This document shows positions 33,395 to 43,241 of a stretch of DNA of 64,000 bases, piece by piece. The translations under genes were made by a program, and so were the position numbers. The stretch lies in NCBI GenBank assembly GCA_900078375.1, contig FLQS01000013.1, positions 1 through 64,000 on the forward strand. The letters are read 5' to 3'. The stretch's first letter is position 1. The number at the start of each line of letters is the position of its first letter. The notes under the pieces were generated by a model that saw only the letters and a program-made list of their open reading frames with translations, ran no database searches and was not told where the DNA came from. The stretch comes from an uncultured Mycobacterium sp. (GTDB lineage: Bacteria > Actinomycetota > Actinomycetes > Mycobacteriales > Mycobacteriaceae).

Positions 33395-34661
33395 CCGGCT
33401 TCGAGAAATCCGGCAGTGTCCGCGCGACCACGCGCGGGAGCACCGCGGGCAACGCGCCCTCGAAGCGCGCTGCCACCGACATCGCCGACACCATCAGCCG
33501 CACCGCGGGGCTACTTGGCATGGCGTCCAGAGCCGCCTCCTGCGGCACCAAGGTGTCGATCCGGCCGATGGCGGCCGCCTCGGCGATGTGCAATGCCGCC
33601 CGCTCCTTGGTGTCGAGCACGCTGTGACCGCTGGTCGGCAGCCGCACCAGCACCGATCCGGGGATGAGTCTGGCGACGCGCTCCGCGACGGCAGGCGGCG
33701 TGATCAGGTCCCGACCGCCCGAGATCACCACGGTGGGCCAGCTGAATTTCGGCATCTCGGCGACCAGATCGAACGGTTCGGCCTCGAACTTCGGCGCCTC
33801 CCCGGCTGCGAGATCGCGCATGGCGACCGCCGGGTCCAGCGGCAGCCCGTCCGGGTCGGCCGCATAGTTGAGCTCACGGAACGCGATCCGCTCGACCAAG
33901 TCGGCCTCATTGCGGTACGGCGCCTTTCGGCCCACCATCAACTCGCCGAGGCGGCCCATCGCCCGCCATACCAGGGGACGTCCGCTCAGCAGCAGTTCGA
34001 GCTGACGGTCCAGCAACCCGGCTCCACCGAATCCGTAGACGGTCGCGGCGAGCTGAGCGGCGGCCGGGGTCATCACCCCCTCGTCGACCAGGCGGCGGAC
34101 TTTGTCGGCCACCTCCTCGGTGTCCTGCTCGCCGTGCCACAGCACACTGCGGATGTTCCGCCGCACCACCTCGATGTCGTGATGATCGAGCAATGGGGAA
34201 TCCAGGATCATCGCGTACACCCTGGCCGGGTGGCGCACCCCCACACCGGCGGCGATGTAGGTGCCGTATGACGTGCCGTAGATGATGGCGCTGTCCACCT
34301 GGGCGTCGTCGAGCACCGCGGCTACGTCGTCGACGACCTGCTCGATGGTCAGCGCCTCGGGTGGCAGGTCAGCACCGGAGTCGTCGTGCCGCGACATTCC
34401 GATCCCCCGGTGCTCGATCATGATCACGTCGAGCCCCTCGGCCGCGGCGTGGCGGCGAAGGCCCCGGTAAAGGGCTATCGAGGCGGCCCCCGGGCCGCCC
34501 GGGATGACGACCAGCGGATGCTTGGTCTTGCGACCGGTGCGTACGTAGTAGAGGTCGAATTCGTCAGGTCCACCAGGCGTGACCGGGCGTCGGACCGGAC
34601 GCACGCCGGGCAGGGCCGCGAGTTTGTCGTGGGCGCGGCGCCGCTTCTCGTTCAAGGTCAT
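33384..34661 (-). CDS. Alpha/beta hydrolase, prolyl aminopeptidase-like
   Basis: 425-residue hydrolase of the proline iminopeptidase/tripeptidyl aminopeptidase type. Oxyanion motif VVIPGGPGAAS (52-61), RGIGMS, nucleophile Ser131 in GTSYGTY, and a late Asp/His pair in VVISGGRDLITPP and LPTSGHSVLD. No signal peptide. Next to a peptide importer it could process imported peptides, but it is on the other strand and overlaps the oppA end by 11 nt. Ester substrates are possible. Confidence 0.82.
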   Translation of the reverse strand: MTLNEKRRRAHDKLAALPGVRPVRRPVTPGGPDEFDLYYVRTGRKTKHPLVVIPGGPGAASIALYRGLRRHAAAEGLDVIMIEHRGIGMSRHDDSGADLPPEALTIEQVVDDVAAVLDDAQVDSAIIYGTSYGTYIAAGVGVRHPARVYAMILDSPLLDHHDIEVVRRNIRSVLWHGEQDTEEVADKVRRLVDEGVMTPAAAQLAATVYGFGGAGLLDRQLELLLSGRPLVWRAMGRLGELMVGRKAPYRNEADLVERIAFRELNYAADPDGLPLDPAVAMRDLAAGEAPKFEAEPFDLVAEMPKFSWPTVVISGGRDLITPPAVAERVARLIPGSVLVRLPTSGHSVLDTKERAALHIAEAAAIGRIDTLVPQEAALDAMPSSPAVRLMVSAMSVAARFEGALPAVLPRVVARTLPDFSKPATS

Positions 34662-34792
34662 CGCCGCTGGTCCACCATGGCTTGATTGTGCCCCGCCAGC
34701 GGCGGGAATGGAATGCGACCTTCTGTACCGCTCTTAGGTTCCAGGTGAGCCAAAGCAGTGCCCGGCATGGCGGCCGTCGGTAGAACGGGGCC

Positions 34793-36004
34793 ATGGCCAC
34801 AGTGGAGCCTGTCAACCGCATCCTGCCCGGCACCCTCGAGTTCACCGAGCTCCTGGCCCAGATCACATCTGGTGCAAAAGACCGAGACCTCAACGACGAG
34901 AACCCCTTTGACCAAGTCAATGCCCTCAAACAAGCCGGCTTCGGTACGCTTCGTCTACCCGCCGAGCTGGGTGGACCGAATTTGACTGTCCGTCAATTGT
35001 TTTCGGCGGTCATCGACGTCGCGTCAGCTGATCCCATCGTCGCGCATATCTTCCGCACACATTGCTGGTTCGTCGAGGAGCGTCTGCGAACCTTCTCTGA
35101 GTCACGGTCACGCCAGTGGCTGGCCAAGGTCGCCGAGGGCAGAATCGTGGGCAACGCCTTCAGCGAGAAAGGCTCGAACGCCGTGGGCAGCCTGGTGTTC
35201 AACACCCGGTTGCTGCCCGTCCCCGGCGGTTTCCGGCTCACTGGGGAGAAGTATTACAGCACCGGCACGCTGTTCGCCGACTACCTGACGGTCACGGCCA
35301 CGACCGACCACGACTCGGTGGCCACGGTGATCGTGCCCGCCGACCGCGACGGGGTGCGGCTGGTCGACGACTGGGACGGCTTCGGCCAGCGCCGGACCGG
35401 CACCGGTACCACGGCGTTCACCAGCGTCGACGTGGCGCCCGACGAGGTATTGACCGACACGCCATACGACGCCGACCAGGTTCCGACGGTCCAGTACGCG
35501 GCGCTGCAGCTCTACATCCACGCTGTCGTCGCCGGTGTACTACACACCATCGTGGACGACGGCGTCGAGCTGCTGCGCTCCCGCACCCGCAGTTTCAGCC
35601 ACGCGCTGACCGAGAGCCCGGTCGACGATCCGCTCTATCAGCGTCAGCTCGGTGAGCTGGCCAGCACCGCCGCCATCGCGCGGGCCGCGGTCCTCGACGC
35701 GGCATCGGTTATCGAGGCGGCGACCGACTCGGTGCGCGATGGTGTGCCCGACGCCGACCTGGCTGCCGAGGCCCAGCTCAGGGTCGCCAAGGTGAAGGTC
35801 CACCTCGACGACGTCGCGCCGGAGGCGGCTACCCGACTGCTCGAACTCGGCGGAGCCAGCGCGGCCAGCCGCCAGCGCAACCTGGACCGACACTGGCGCA
35901 ATATTCGCACCATCACGCTCCACAACCCGGTGGCCTACAAGGCCAGGGTCGTCGGCCAAAACCTGTTGCACGGCACGCCGATTCCGGCCAACGCGTACTT
36001 CTGA
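34793..36004 (+). CDS. DszC/SfnB-like acyl-CoA dehydrogenase-family oxidoreductase
   Basis: 403-residue flavoprotein of the acyl-CoA dehydrogenase fold. The overall pattern (RLPAELGGPNLTVRQLF, GNAFSEKGSNAVG, RLTGEKYYSTGTLFADYLTVTA, the HWRNIRTITLHNPVAYK C-terminus) is that of DszC/SfnB flavin monooxygenases, which oxidise sulfur compounds with reduced FMN, rather than of true dehydrogenases. That would fit sulfur scavenging in a sulfur-metabolism neighbourhood, but the substrate is open. Not part of the M. tuberculosis order here. Confidence 0.75.
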   Translation: MATVEPVNRILPGTLEFTELLAQITSGAKDRDLNDENPFDQVNALKQAGFGTLRLPAELGGPNLTVRQLFSAVIDVASADPIVAHIFRTHCWFVEERLRTFSESRSRQWLAKVAEGRIVGNAFSEKGSNAVGSLVFNTRLLPVPGGFRLTGEKYYSTGTLFADYLTVTATTDHDSVATVIVPADRDGVRLVDDWDGFGQRRTGTGTTAFTSVDVAPDEVLTDTPYDADQVPTVQYAALQLYIHAVVAGVLHTIVDDGVELLRSRTRSFSHALTESPVDDPLYQRQLGELASTAAIARAAVLDAASVIEAATDSVRDGVPDADLAAEAQLRVAKVKVHLDDVAPEAATRLLELGGASAASRQRNLDRHWRNIRTITLHNPVAYKARVVGQNLLHGTPIPANAYF

Positions 36005-36132
36005 TCTCGCCCAACGCCCCAGTCTGCCTTCATCCGGCATGAGACCTCACTCTTAGGGAACAAAGTCCTCAACTGACCACGGGATGTTCTACACGGCGTC
36101 GCCTCCGCCATACGTTGGTATCGGAGTAGATC

Positions 36133-37497
36133 ATGACCGAATTCCTGCGCAACACAGACGCGTTCACCTGGTCGATGGAAGCCGACCCCCGGCTGAGATC
36201 CACAGTGGTGACGCTGATCCTTCTCGACCGGTCCCCCGACTGGGACCTGGTGCGTAACCGGCTCAAGATGGTCAGCAGTGAGCTGCCGATGTTCCGTCAG
36301 CGGGTGATGAACTCGCCCCCGCCGGCGCCGCCTCGCTGGGAGCGCGCTCCCGATTTCGATCTGGACTACCACGTGCGCCGGGTATCGGCTCCGTACCCCG
36401 GCGACCTCGCCGGCGTGCTCGAGATGGCGCGGCTCGCGGCCATGGCCGACTTCGATCGGGCCCGGCCGATGTGGGAAGTCACCCTTGTCGAGGGTCTCGA
36501 CGACGGCGGCGCGGCCGTGCTGTGCAAGTTCCACCACGCCCTGACCGACGGTGTCGGCGGAGTCCAGATCGCGATGATGCTGTTCGACCTGACCGAAGAG
36601 CCTCGGGACACCGAGCCGGTCCCCGCCGAATTAACCACACCCGCGCCCAGGCTGTTCGCGGGTTACCGCGACTCCCTACGCTACGAACTGGGCTGGGCTG
36701 GCAAAGCTGTCACAGAGTCGATAAAGAACGCTCCGAAGCTGTTGTTCAACACAATTCGGCAGCCGCTGCAGACCGCAGCGGCGGCCGGTGCACTGGCTGC
36801 GTCGGTATACCGCACGATTCGCCCGGTGAACAGCACCGGCTCGCCGCTGATGAAGGATCGGACACTGGTGCGCCGACTAGGCGTGCTCGACGTGCCGATG
36901 CCGCGCCTCCGCGAAGCCGCGCACCGCAGTGGTGCTGCGCTCAACGACGCATTCGTCGCGGGGGTAGCGGGCGGTCTGCGCCGTTACCACGACAGGCACG
37001 GGGTCGGGGTCTTCGACCTGCACCTGACGATGCCGATCAGCCTGCGCACTGACGACGACGGAATGGGTGGGAACCGGATCACCCTCATGCGCTTCGACGT
37101 GCCGGCCGGGATCACTGATCCGACACAGCGGATCAACAGCATCCACGAACGCACCAACCGGGTGCGCAAGGAAGAATCGTTGCCCTACACGCAGGCGATC
37201 GCCGGCGTGCTCAACGTGATGCCGCGTTGGTATATCGGTTCGATCCTGCGTCATGTCGACTTCCTGTGCAGTGACGTGCCGGGTGTTCCGGTGCAGGTGT
37301 ATCTCGGTGGCGCAAGGGTGCGCATGCAGTACGCCTTCGGTCCGACTATCGGCGCGGCGGTCAACGTAACGCTGTTGACCTATATGGACACCTGCGCACT
37401 TGGTGTCGATGTCGATACCGGTGCGATCCCGGACTTCGAGGAGTTCTACGACTGCCTGGTGGAGAGTTTCGACGAAGTGCTGGCGCTTGCCGACTGA
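36133..37497 (+). CDS. WS/DGAT-family diacylglycerol O-acyltransferase
   Basis: 454-residue wax ester synthase/diacylglycerol acyltransferase, which joins acyl-CoA to diacylglycerol or an alcohol to store lipid. Catalytic HHALTDG (134-140, His135 and Asp139), the N-terminal NTDAFTWSMEADPRLRS, and the later PMSLR-type motif seen as MPISLRTDDDGMGGNRI plus SDVPGVPVQVYLGGA. GGAG lies 7 nt before the ATG. One of the many paralogues typical of mycobacteria. Confidence 0.9.
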   Translation: MTEFLRNTDAFTWSMEADPRLRSTVVTLILLDRSPDWDLVRNRLKMVSSELPMFRQRVMNSPPPAPPRWERAPDFDLDYHVRRVSAPYPGDLAGVLEMARLAAMADFDRARPMWEVTLVEGLDDGGAAVLCKFHHALTDGVGGVQIAMMLFDLTEEPRDTEPVPAELTTPAPRLFAGYRDSLRYELGWAGKAVTESIKNAPKLLFNTIRQPLQTAAAAGALAASVYRTIRPVNSTGSPLMKDRTLVRRLGVLDVPMPRLREAAHRSGAALNDAFVAGVAGGLRRYHDRHGVGVFDLHLTMPISLRTDDDGMGGNRITLMRFDVPAGITDPTQRINSIHERTNRVRKEESLPYTQAIAGVLNVMPRWYIGSILRHVDFLCSDVPGVPVQVYLGGARVRMQYAFGPTIGAAVNVTLLTYMDTCALGVDVDTGAIPDFEEFYDCLVESFDEVLALAD

Positions 37498-37503
37498 CGC
37501 GTC

Positions 37504-40125
37504 TCAGGCGGTCAGTTCGATGACGTGGGCGTCCTGCACACCCAGGTAGCGGGTCGGCGTGCAGGTGAGCACGATGACCTGCCCGTGGTCGCCCACGGTG
37601 TCGAATACGGCGCCCATCTTGGTCAGCCGTTCGGGATCGGTGAATCCCAAGGCGTCGTCGATCACCACCGGAACGGCGTCCTCGGACGCGACCAGCGCCG
37701 CACCGGCCAGCCGAGCCAGAATGCCGAGTTGTTCCTTCGCACCACCCGACAGCGAGTCATAGGGAACAGTGCGACCGTCCAACGTACGGTTGCAGATTCG
37801 CAAGTCGCTGTCGATCTCGACTTCGAAGGTAGGCCCGAACACCGGGCGGCCCAGCCGTTCGATCTCGGTGCGGAACGGCGCGACGTAGCGCGCTCTGGTG
37901 GTGTCGCGGTGCCGGGCCATGACCGACCGCAACAGCTCGGCGGCCCTGGCGCGTCGGGACACTCGCGAATGCTCGGCGAAGGCGTGCTCCCGGGCGATCT
38001 GGGCGGCGTCGAGGCCGCCCTTGCGCCCCTCGTTGCCCATCACCCCCAGTTCGACGGTGATGTCGTTGAGTGCCTGACCAACCTCGGCCTGCTCACGGTC
38101 CAGATCAGTGGCCGCACTCTTGGCCGCGGCCAATTCCGCTTGCACCGCAGCGGGATCGGCCGCCGCATACCGCAGCGCCAGCTCGGCGACCACGGTGGCG
38201 GCCTGCCGCTGCGCCTCGATGTCGGCAGCGGCCTGCTCGGCAACCTGCTCGTCGCCGGTTAGCGCCCGCTGGGCCGTGAGGCGCCCAGTCGCGGCGTCGA
38301 GCTCAACACTGGCATCGGTCAGCTTCGAACGCAGAACCGTTGCCGCCGTGCTCTTCTCAGTCAGCTGCACATTGGCGCCCGCCACGGCCCGCTGGTGCAG
38401 ATCGGCTTGCGCACGCGCGGTCTCGCGCGCCTCGATCGCCCCGACGAACGCAGCACGCGCGGCACCACCGTCGACGCCCGCGGCGAGCAGTGTGGGCGAT
38501 ATCGCCTCGCGCAGCGATGCCAGCCGCGCGCGCATCTCGGCGACCCCTTCGTCTTCGCACAGCCCGGCCAAGGTCGCGGCCAACTGATCGCGACTGCTGG
38601 TCAGCAGGCGGCGACGCTGCTCGATCCCCCGCGCGCCATCCAGGTCAGCGGCCCCGCCCTGCCGCAGCGATTCAGCCAGGATTCGCTGCGCTGCTTCGAG
38701 TTTGGCCTGCGCACCTGATGTGGTGACACCCGGGTCGATGCGCACACTGACCACCCCCGGCAGCTCCACGGTGGTGGGCGACGAGCTCACCGGCATCCAG
38801 TGCTCGCCTGCGGACAGCGTGATGGTCTGCTCACCCACCGTCAGTTCGAGGTCAGCGGCGGCGGTGAACTCGACCGTGGCGGCGGTCAGCGCGAGTTGCG
38901 CCTCGATGCGTTCAACCAGCGCCGCGGCCGACTCGATGTCGGCCATCACGTCACCGGTCAGCGTGATCTCGGAGAGCTCGCGGTTGAGCTCGGCCAGCTG
39001 TTGCTCGGCCGCCCCGATGCGGTCCAGGCGCGCGGTGAGCCGCTGCGCCTGCTCATTTCCGGCCAGCGCGTCGACCACCCGCCGGGTCTCATCGACCGCC
39101 TCCTGGGCGGAGTTCAGGGCGGTGGCCGATTCCGCCGCAGCCGCCCAAGCCATTTCGACGACTTCGCGCGCGGTGTGTTCGGCCTCGATGGCGGCCGCCA
39201 GCTGTGTTCGCACCTCGGTGACGGCCACAGTTCGCGCGGCCACATCGTCGCGCAGTCGCACGCGTTCGGCCTGCGCGGCGCTCGACGCGGCGCAGGTTCC
39301 CTGCGCCGCTGCCGCGACGAGCTCGGCCTGCCGCAGCTCGCCGGCAAGCTCGGCCAGCGCGCCGGCCGCCGCCTCGGCGGCGGCCAAGCGTGGGGCGATG
39401 CCCTGCCGGCGATCGGCCAACCTGGCCTGCCGCTGCGCCAATTCGGCGTGCCTGCGCACCCGGTCGTCGACTTCGGCAACCGCGGCGGCACTCCGAGCCA
39501 CATCCTCATCGGCGGCCCTCAGTTGGGTGATCGCCGCTGCCCACTCGCCCGTCGGCCGGCCCGTTGCAGTGAAGTACCGGCCGAATTCGGCGTCGATCCG
39601 GTCGATCAGAAGCGGTTCGGTACCCGACAGCGCCGCGTCATCACCCGCCGCCAGGTCAAGGGCGCGTGACAGCGCGTCGCATTCGGACAGGTCCACCGCC
39701 GAGGTCGAGCCGGTCTGTAGCACCCGCTGCGCATGCCACAGCCCGGTGTCGACGGTCTCACCGAGCATGGCCAGCACCCGGTCGTGTGCCTCATCCCCGG
39801 TCAGCTGCTCGCGGCGCGGCGCCAGGATGGTCAGTTCGGTTTCGCACTTCTTGTGGAAACGCTTGCGATACACGAATCGGTATGGGCCCGTGCTGATCTC
39901 GGCGGTGACCTCGGAACCGACATCGGCGTGTGTCGGCTTGACCTGCTTGACTTCCTTCTTCGTCGAACGATCCTTGGACTCCAGCAGCAGATCCAGCGCC
40001 TCGATCATCGACGTCTTGCCGATTTCGTTGGCGCCGCACACGACGACCACCCCGTGATCGGGAAATTCGATGTCGCGGTGCTCGATTCCGCGGTAGTTGG
40101 TCAGGACCAGCCGATGCAGTTTCAT
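37504..40125 (-). CDS. SbcC/Rad50-like coiled-coil ATPase (Rv1278-like)
   Basis: 873-residue SMC-like ATPase that probably works with the nuclease encoded just upstream in DNA end processing or repair. Walker A CGANEIGKTSM (30-40) near the N-terminus, long Ala/Glu/Arg-rich coiled coils (about 190-720) and a C-terminal half-site with the ABC signature LSGGAKEQLGILARLAGA and Walker B VPVVIDDALGF. It lacks the usual zinc-hook CxxC, so it is nearer to YhaN than to true SbcC. ATGA overlap with the nuclease gene. An equivalent pair, Rv1277/Rv1278, exists in M. tuberculosis. Confidence 0.85.
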   Translation of the reverse strand: MKLHRLVLTNYRGIEHRDIEFPDHGVVVVCGANEIGKTSMIEALDLLLESKDRSTKKEVKQVKPTHADVGSEVTAEISTGPYRFVYRKRFHKKCETELTILAPRREQLTGDEAHDRVLAMLGETVDTGLWHAQRVLQTGSTSAVDLSECDALSRALDLAAGDDAALSGTEPLLIDRIDAEFGRYFTATGRPTGEWAAAITQLRAADEDVARSAAAVAEVDDRVRRHAELAQRQARLADRRQGIAPRLAAAEAAAGALAELAGELRQAELVAAAAQGTCAASSAAQAERVRLRDDVAARTVAVTEVRTQLAAAIEAEHTAREVVEMAWAAAAESATALNSAQEAVDETRRVVDALAGNEQAQRLTARLDRIGAAEQQLAELNRELSEITLTGDVMADIESAAALVERIEAQLALTAATVEFTAAADLELTVGEQTITLSAGEHWMPVSSSPTTVELPGVVSVRIDPGVTTSGAQAKLEAAQRILAESLRQGGAADLDGARGIEQRRRLLTSSRDQLAATLAGLCEDEGVAEMRARLASLREAISPTLLAAGVDGGAARAAFVGAIEARETARAQADLHQRAVAGANVQLTEKSTAATVLRSKLTDASVELDAATGRLTAQRALTGDEQVAEQAAADIEAQRQAATVVAELALRYAAADPAAVQAELAAAKSAATDLDREQAEVGQALNDITVELGVMGNEGRKGGLDAAQIAREHAFAEHSRVSRRARAAELLRSVMARHRDTTRARYVAPFRTEIERLGRPVFGPTFEVEIDSDLRICNRTLDGRTVPYDSLSGGAKEQLGILARLAGAALVASEDAVPVVIDDALGFTDPERLTKMGAVFDTVGDHGQVIVLTCTPTRYLGVQDAHVIELTA

Positions 40126-41273
40126 GCCGCGCTCCCCCCGGCCAGCCGCAGCAACAGCCCCAGCGCGCTCTGAGCGTCCTGGGCGGCTTCGCCGTCGCCG
40201 GCGCGGGCCGTGGCAACCAGTTCGTCGACCGCGGCCGCAGCGAATCCACCGATTCCGAGGTCGTCGAACTCGCCGTCGGCGGGCATCACCGCGATGCTGG
40301 TGTGCCGCTCCCAGGTGCCCAGCCACGCGAACAGCCGGGAGTATTTGTCCAGGCAGGCGTCCAGGGCGGCGCGGTTCGTGACGGTGAGCGAACCGGTCAG
40401 CCCGAGCCGCACGACCGTGCGCTCCTTATCCGTCAGCAGATCGAGATTGAGGTCGAGATCGGCGATGTCGCGGGTGTCGTCGACCTGGCGGTGCAGTGTG
40501 ACGAACCGCCACCGCCCCACGTGGTGGGACTCGACGGTCACCGGGTGGGACGAGTCGGCCTCGTCGACGTCGACCACCAGGACGTGCCCCGGGTCGGCCT
40601 CGACATCGTCGAAATTGGTGACCTCGGGCGAACCCGAGTACCAGACCCGTCCGGTGTCGCCGACGCGCGTGCGAGAGTGCTTGTCCCCCAAGGCCACATA
40701 GTGGACCGCACCGCGGTCGATGGCGTCGGACAGCGCGGCCATCCGGATCAGCGACGGCTTGCCGGGGTCCGGGTCGAGCACGTCGACGCCGCCATGGGCG
40801 ACGAGGATGCGGGTGGTGCCGTCGGTGGGCAGATCGGCCAGCACCGCGGCCGCCAGGTCGGCGGTCGGTGCCTTGGAGCGCCACGGGGCGACGACGAGTT
40901 GCACACCGGGGCGCACATCCCATACTCCGTCGCGGTCCAGCACGATCACGTTGCCCGGGCATTCGGCCTTGAACAAGGCGCTGGTGTACACCGACGACGC
41001 ATCCAGCGGGTCGTGGTTGCCCGGCAGCAGGTACACCGGAACGCCGATGGCGCGCATGGCTTCCAGCGACTGGCTGATCACCTTCGGGGCGAGCTGGTTG
41101 TGTTCGAAGACGTCGCCGGCCACCACGACGAACTCCGCCGACGCCTGCTCGGCGAGCGCCCCGAGGCCCACCACCGCGTCGCGCCGGGCCGCCGAGTATC
41201 GGGGCTGGGCTTCGCCTTCCAGGAAGTGCCGCGTCATGCCGAGCTGCCAGTCGGCGGTGTGCACGAAGCGCAT
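40122..41273 (-). CDS. SbcD/Mre11-like metallophosphoesterase nuclease (Rv1277-like)
   Basis: 383-residue metallophosphoesterase: HTADWQLG (5-12, His5 and Asp8), VVAGDVFEHNQ, LLPGNHDPLD, the His of ILVAHGG and ALGDKHSR supply the two-metal site of Mre11/SbcD/YhaO nucleases. Expected to cut DNA ends in a complex with the coiled-coil ATPase encoded 4 nt downstream by overlap. GAGGAA precedes the ATG. Cytosolic. Confidence 0.88.
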   Translation of the reverse strand: MRFVHTADWQLGMTRHFLEGEAQPRYSAARRDAVVGLGALAEQASAEFVVVAGDVFEHNQLAPKVISQSLEAMRAIGVPVYLLPGNHDPLDASSVYTSALFKAECPGNVIVLDRDGVWDVRPGVQLVVAPWRSKAPTADLAAAVLADLPTDGTTRILVAHGGVDVLDPDPGKPSLIRMAALSDAIDRGAVHYVALGDKHSRTRVGDTGRVWYSGSPEVTNFDDVEADPGHVLVVDVDEADSSHPVTVESHHVGRWRFVTLHRQVDDTRDIADLDLNLDLLTDKERTVVRLGLTGSLTVTNRAALDACLDKYSRLFAWLGTWERHTSIAVMPADGEFDDLGIGGFAAAAVDELVATARAGDGEAAQDAQSALGLLLRLAGGSAA

Positions 41274-41374
41274 TTCCTCGGCGCCTTTCCTGTCTCATCG
41301 GTGAGTGTTGCGGCGAGTGTATGGCTCAGCGCCGACAAGTCAGCGGACCTCGACCGGCATGTACCCGAAGCGTT

Positions 41375-41380
41375 TAGCCT
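41375..41380 (+). promoter_or_regulatory. -10 box TAGCCT, leaderless arrangement
   Basis: TAGCCT is followed after 7 nt by the GTG of the SixA-type phosphatase gene and no ribosome binding site is visible. Confidence 0.45.
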
Positions 41381-41387
41381 TACGTCC

Positions 41388-41894
41388 GTGACCGCGCCGC
41401 AACGCACCCTGATCCTGATGCGCCACGCCAAGTCGGATTACCCCACCGGGGTGGGCGACCACGACCGGCCACTGGCGGCTCGCGGCATCCGGGAAGCCGC
41501 TCTGGCCGGCGATTGGTTGAGGGCCAACGTGCCGGCGATCGACCTGGTGCTGTGCTCCTCGGCGACCAGAACCCGCCAGACCCTGGACCGCACCGAAGTC
41601 ACCGCGCCGGTGACGTACTCCGAGCGGCTTTACGGCGCCACCCCGGGAGGGATGATCGACGAGATCAACCAGGTTGGCGACGATGTCGCCAACCTGCTGG
41701 TCGTCGGCCACGAACCCACGATGAGTCACGTGGCCCTCGGCCTGGCCGATCCGGACCACTCGGACACTGACGCTGCCGAACGCATCGCGGTGAAGTATCC
41801 GACGTCGGCCATCGCGGTGTTGCGGGTGCCGGGCAGCTGGGCCGGCCTACAGCTCAGCGGCGCCGAGCTGACCGCATTCCACGTGCCTCGCTAG
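41388..41894 (+). CDS. SixA-type histidine phosphatase (Rv1276c-like)
   Basis: 168-residue phosphoglycerate-mutase-fold phosphatase. RHAKSDYPTG (12-21, catalytic His13) is the SixA variant of the RHG motif, with the second His in VVGHEPTMSH. SixA enzymes dephosphorylate phosphohistidine in phosphorelay proteins; here the target is unknown. GTG start in leaderless position. Confidence 0.87.
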   Translation: MTAPQRTLILMRHAKSDYPTGVGDHDRPLAARGIREAALAGDWLRANVPAIDLVLCSSATRTRQTLDRTEVTAPVTYSERLYGATPGGMIDEINQVGDDVANLLVVGHEPTMSHVALGLADPDHSDTDAAERIAVKYPTSAIAVLRVPGSWAGLQLSGAELTAFHVPR

Positions 41895-41964
41895 GACGCA
41901 TCCATTCAGACGTGAGCGCGAGGTTGTGGGAGGAATCGTCGCTCTCAGTTCTGACTCGTCGGAC

Positions 41965-42513
41965 CTAGGAGTTCGTCGCCAGTGTCAGCTCCATCAACTT
42001 GATGGCCTGACCGCACGCGTCGATCCCGGGTGCCTGTGGGTTGATCCACCACCCGACCACACCGCCGGCGTCGCTGGCCACGCCGCACGCCCCGTTCGGG
42101 TCGGCCGTCCGCATCACGATCGACGGCACACCGGCGATCGACCGGTTCTCGAGCTGGTACTTGAGGAACTGGCCGACGGCCCGTTCGTTGTCGAGGCTGC
42201 CCTGCTCGTACCAGAACCGGGTGATATCCACCAGGCCGGCCGGGTTGGCCGCCTGCCAGCGGCAGACCGCGCCGACGAACGTGCTTTGGATGTCGAGCGG
42301 ATCAGCACCTACCGTCTTGGCCAGGATGTCGGTCGTGAGGACGTCGCACTCCTTGAGCAGGTTCGGGTACTGCTGCGCGGAGTTGTCATTGCGCGGCGTG
42401 GTGCCCGAACCCGACTTCGCCGCGGTTCCGGCCACGGTCTTGGCGCAGCCACTGACCAGAACCAGCGCGGTGAGCACCGCTACCGCAACGGCGAGGATCC
42501 GGCGCGGGCTCAT
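41965..42513 (-). CDS. lprC: LprC, DUF3558 lipoprotein
   Basis: 182-residue lipoprotein. Signal peptide with lipobox LVSGC (Cys23), then a DUF3558 domain with conserved Cys (LLKECDVLTT, AVCRWQAAN, GACGVASD, GIDACGQA). The ATG overlaps the lprB stop (ATGA). Function unknown; the pair sits beside the ABC exporter genes as Rv1275/Rv1274 do in M. tuberculosis. Confidence 0.85.
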   Translation of the reverse strand: MSPRRILAVAVAVLTALVLVSGCAKTVAGTAAKSGSGTTPRNDNSAQQYPNLLKECDVLTTDILAKTVGADPLDIQSTFVGAVCRWQAANPAGLVDITRFWYEQGSLDNERAVGQFLKYQLENRSIAGVPSIVMRTADPNGACGVASDAGGVVGWWINPQAPGIDACGQAIKLMELTLATNS

Positions 42514-43076
42514 TTGGAATTCACGATCGATTGCCGGGTCAATTCCTTGGCCACGTCGCAGGCCGGCGGGAACGGTTTCTCGGCGAAGCTGACCGACCAT
42601 TCGATGAAGTCGTCGTTGAACTGGATTCCGACCTCGCACAGGTTGTCTCCCAGAGTCGGATCGGTGCCGACCGCAATGAATCCGCTGTGGCCCTCGATAT
42701 TGATGTCCTCGACGCTGGTGCGCGACAGCTCCTCGGTCTTGCGTTCCCGCCCGATTGGGCTACCCCGGTACCAGGTGAAGGAGAAGTGCGGTCCCAGAAT
42801 GCCGCCGCCGGCCAGCCACTGGCAGCCGATGGAGTTCTTCGCCGTAGTCACCAGGCCGGTCACCCGGGTCTGCTCGGCCATCGTCTGGTCGCTGATGCCG
42901 CCACACTCGGGAAACATCGGGCCGTGTTTGGCGTTGCCCGGCTGCGGCCCGGGAGCCTGCGAGGCCTGGGTTTGGCTCGGGCCACTGCCCGAGTCCGAGC
43001 ATGCGCCGAGCACCGGGATAGCGGCGGCGATGGCTACTGCCCCCGCGGCCTTCGCGAGTTTGCGCGTCGCTGTCAT
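42510..43076 (-). CDS. lprB: LprB, DUF3558 lipoprotein
   Basis: 188-residue lipoprotein with lipobox VLGAC (Cys26), a Ser/Gln/Pro linker and a DUF3558 domain (MFPECGGISDQTM, NSIGCQWLAGG, DNLCEVGIQF, FPPACDVAKEL). Start ATG 43076 with AGCAGGTG upstream. First gene of the lprB-lprC unit, divergent from the ABC exporter operon across about 165 bp, suggesting a shared role at the envelope. Confidence 0.85.
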   Translation of the reverse strand: MTATRKLAKAAGAVAIAAAIPVLGACSDSGSGPSQTQASQAPGPQPGNAKHGPMFPECGGISDQTMAEQTRVTGLVTTAKNSIGCQWLAGGGILGPHFSFTWYRGSPIGRERKTEELSRTSVEDINIEGHSGFIAVGTDPTLGDNLCEVGIQFNDDFIEWSVSFAEKPFPPACDVAKELTRQSIVNSK

Positions 43077-43241
43077 GCGCACCTGCTGCGTGTCACAGCA
43101 TGCACTGTAGCGGCCACCCCCTACCACAACCACCGACATGCCGCTTGACCTGCCGTTTTGCTGAGATTTCACGCGCCGGAAGTGGACAGGGCCCTGCACG
43201 ACCCAGGCAACCGTGGTTGAGGCGTGTGCGACAGTAGCGAA

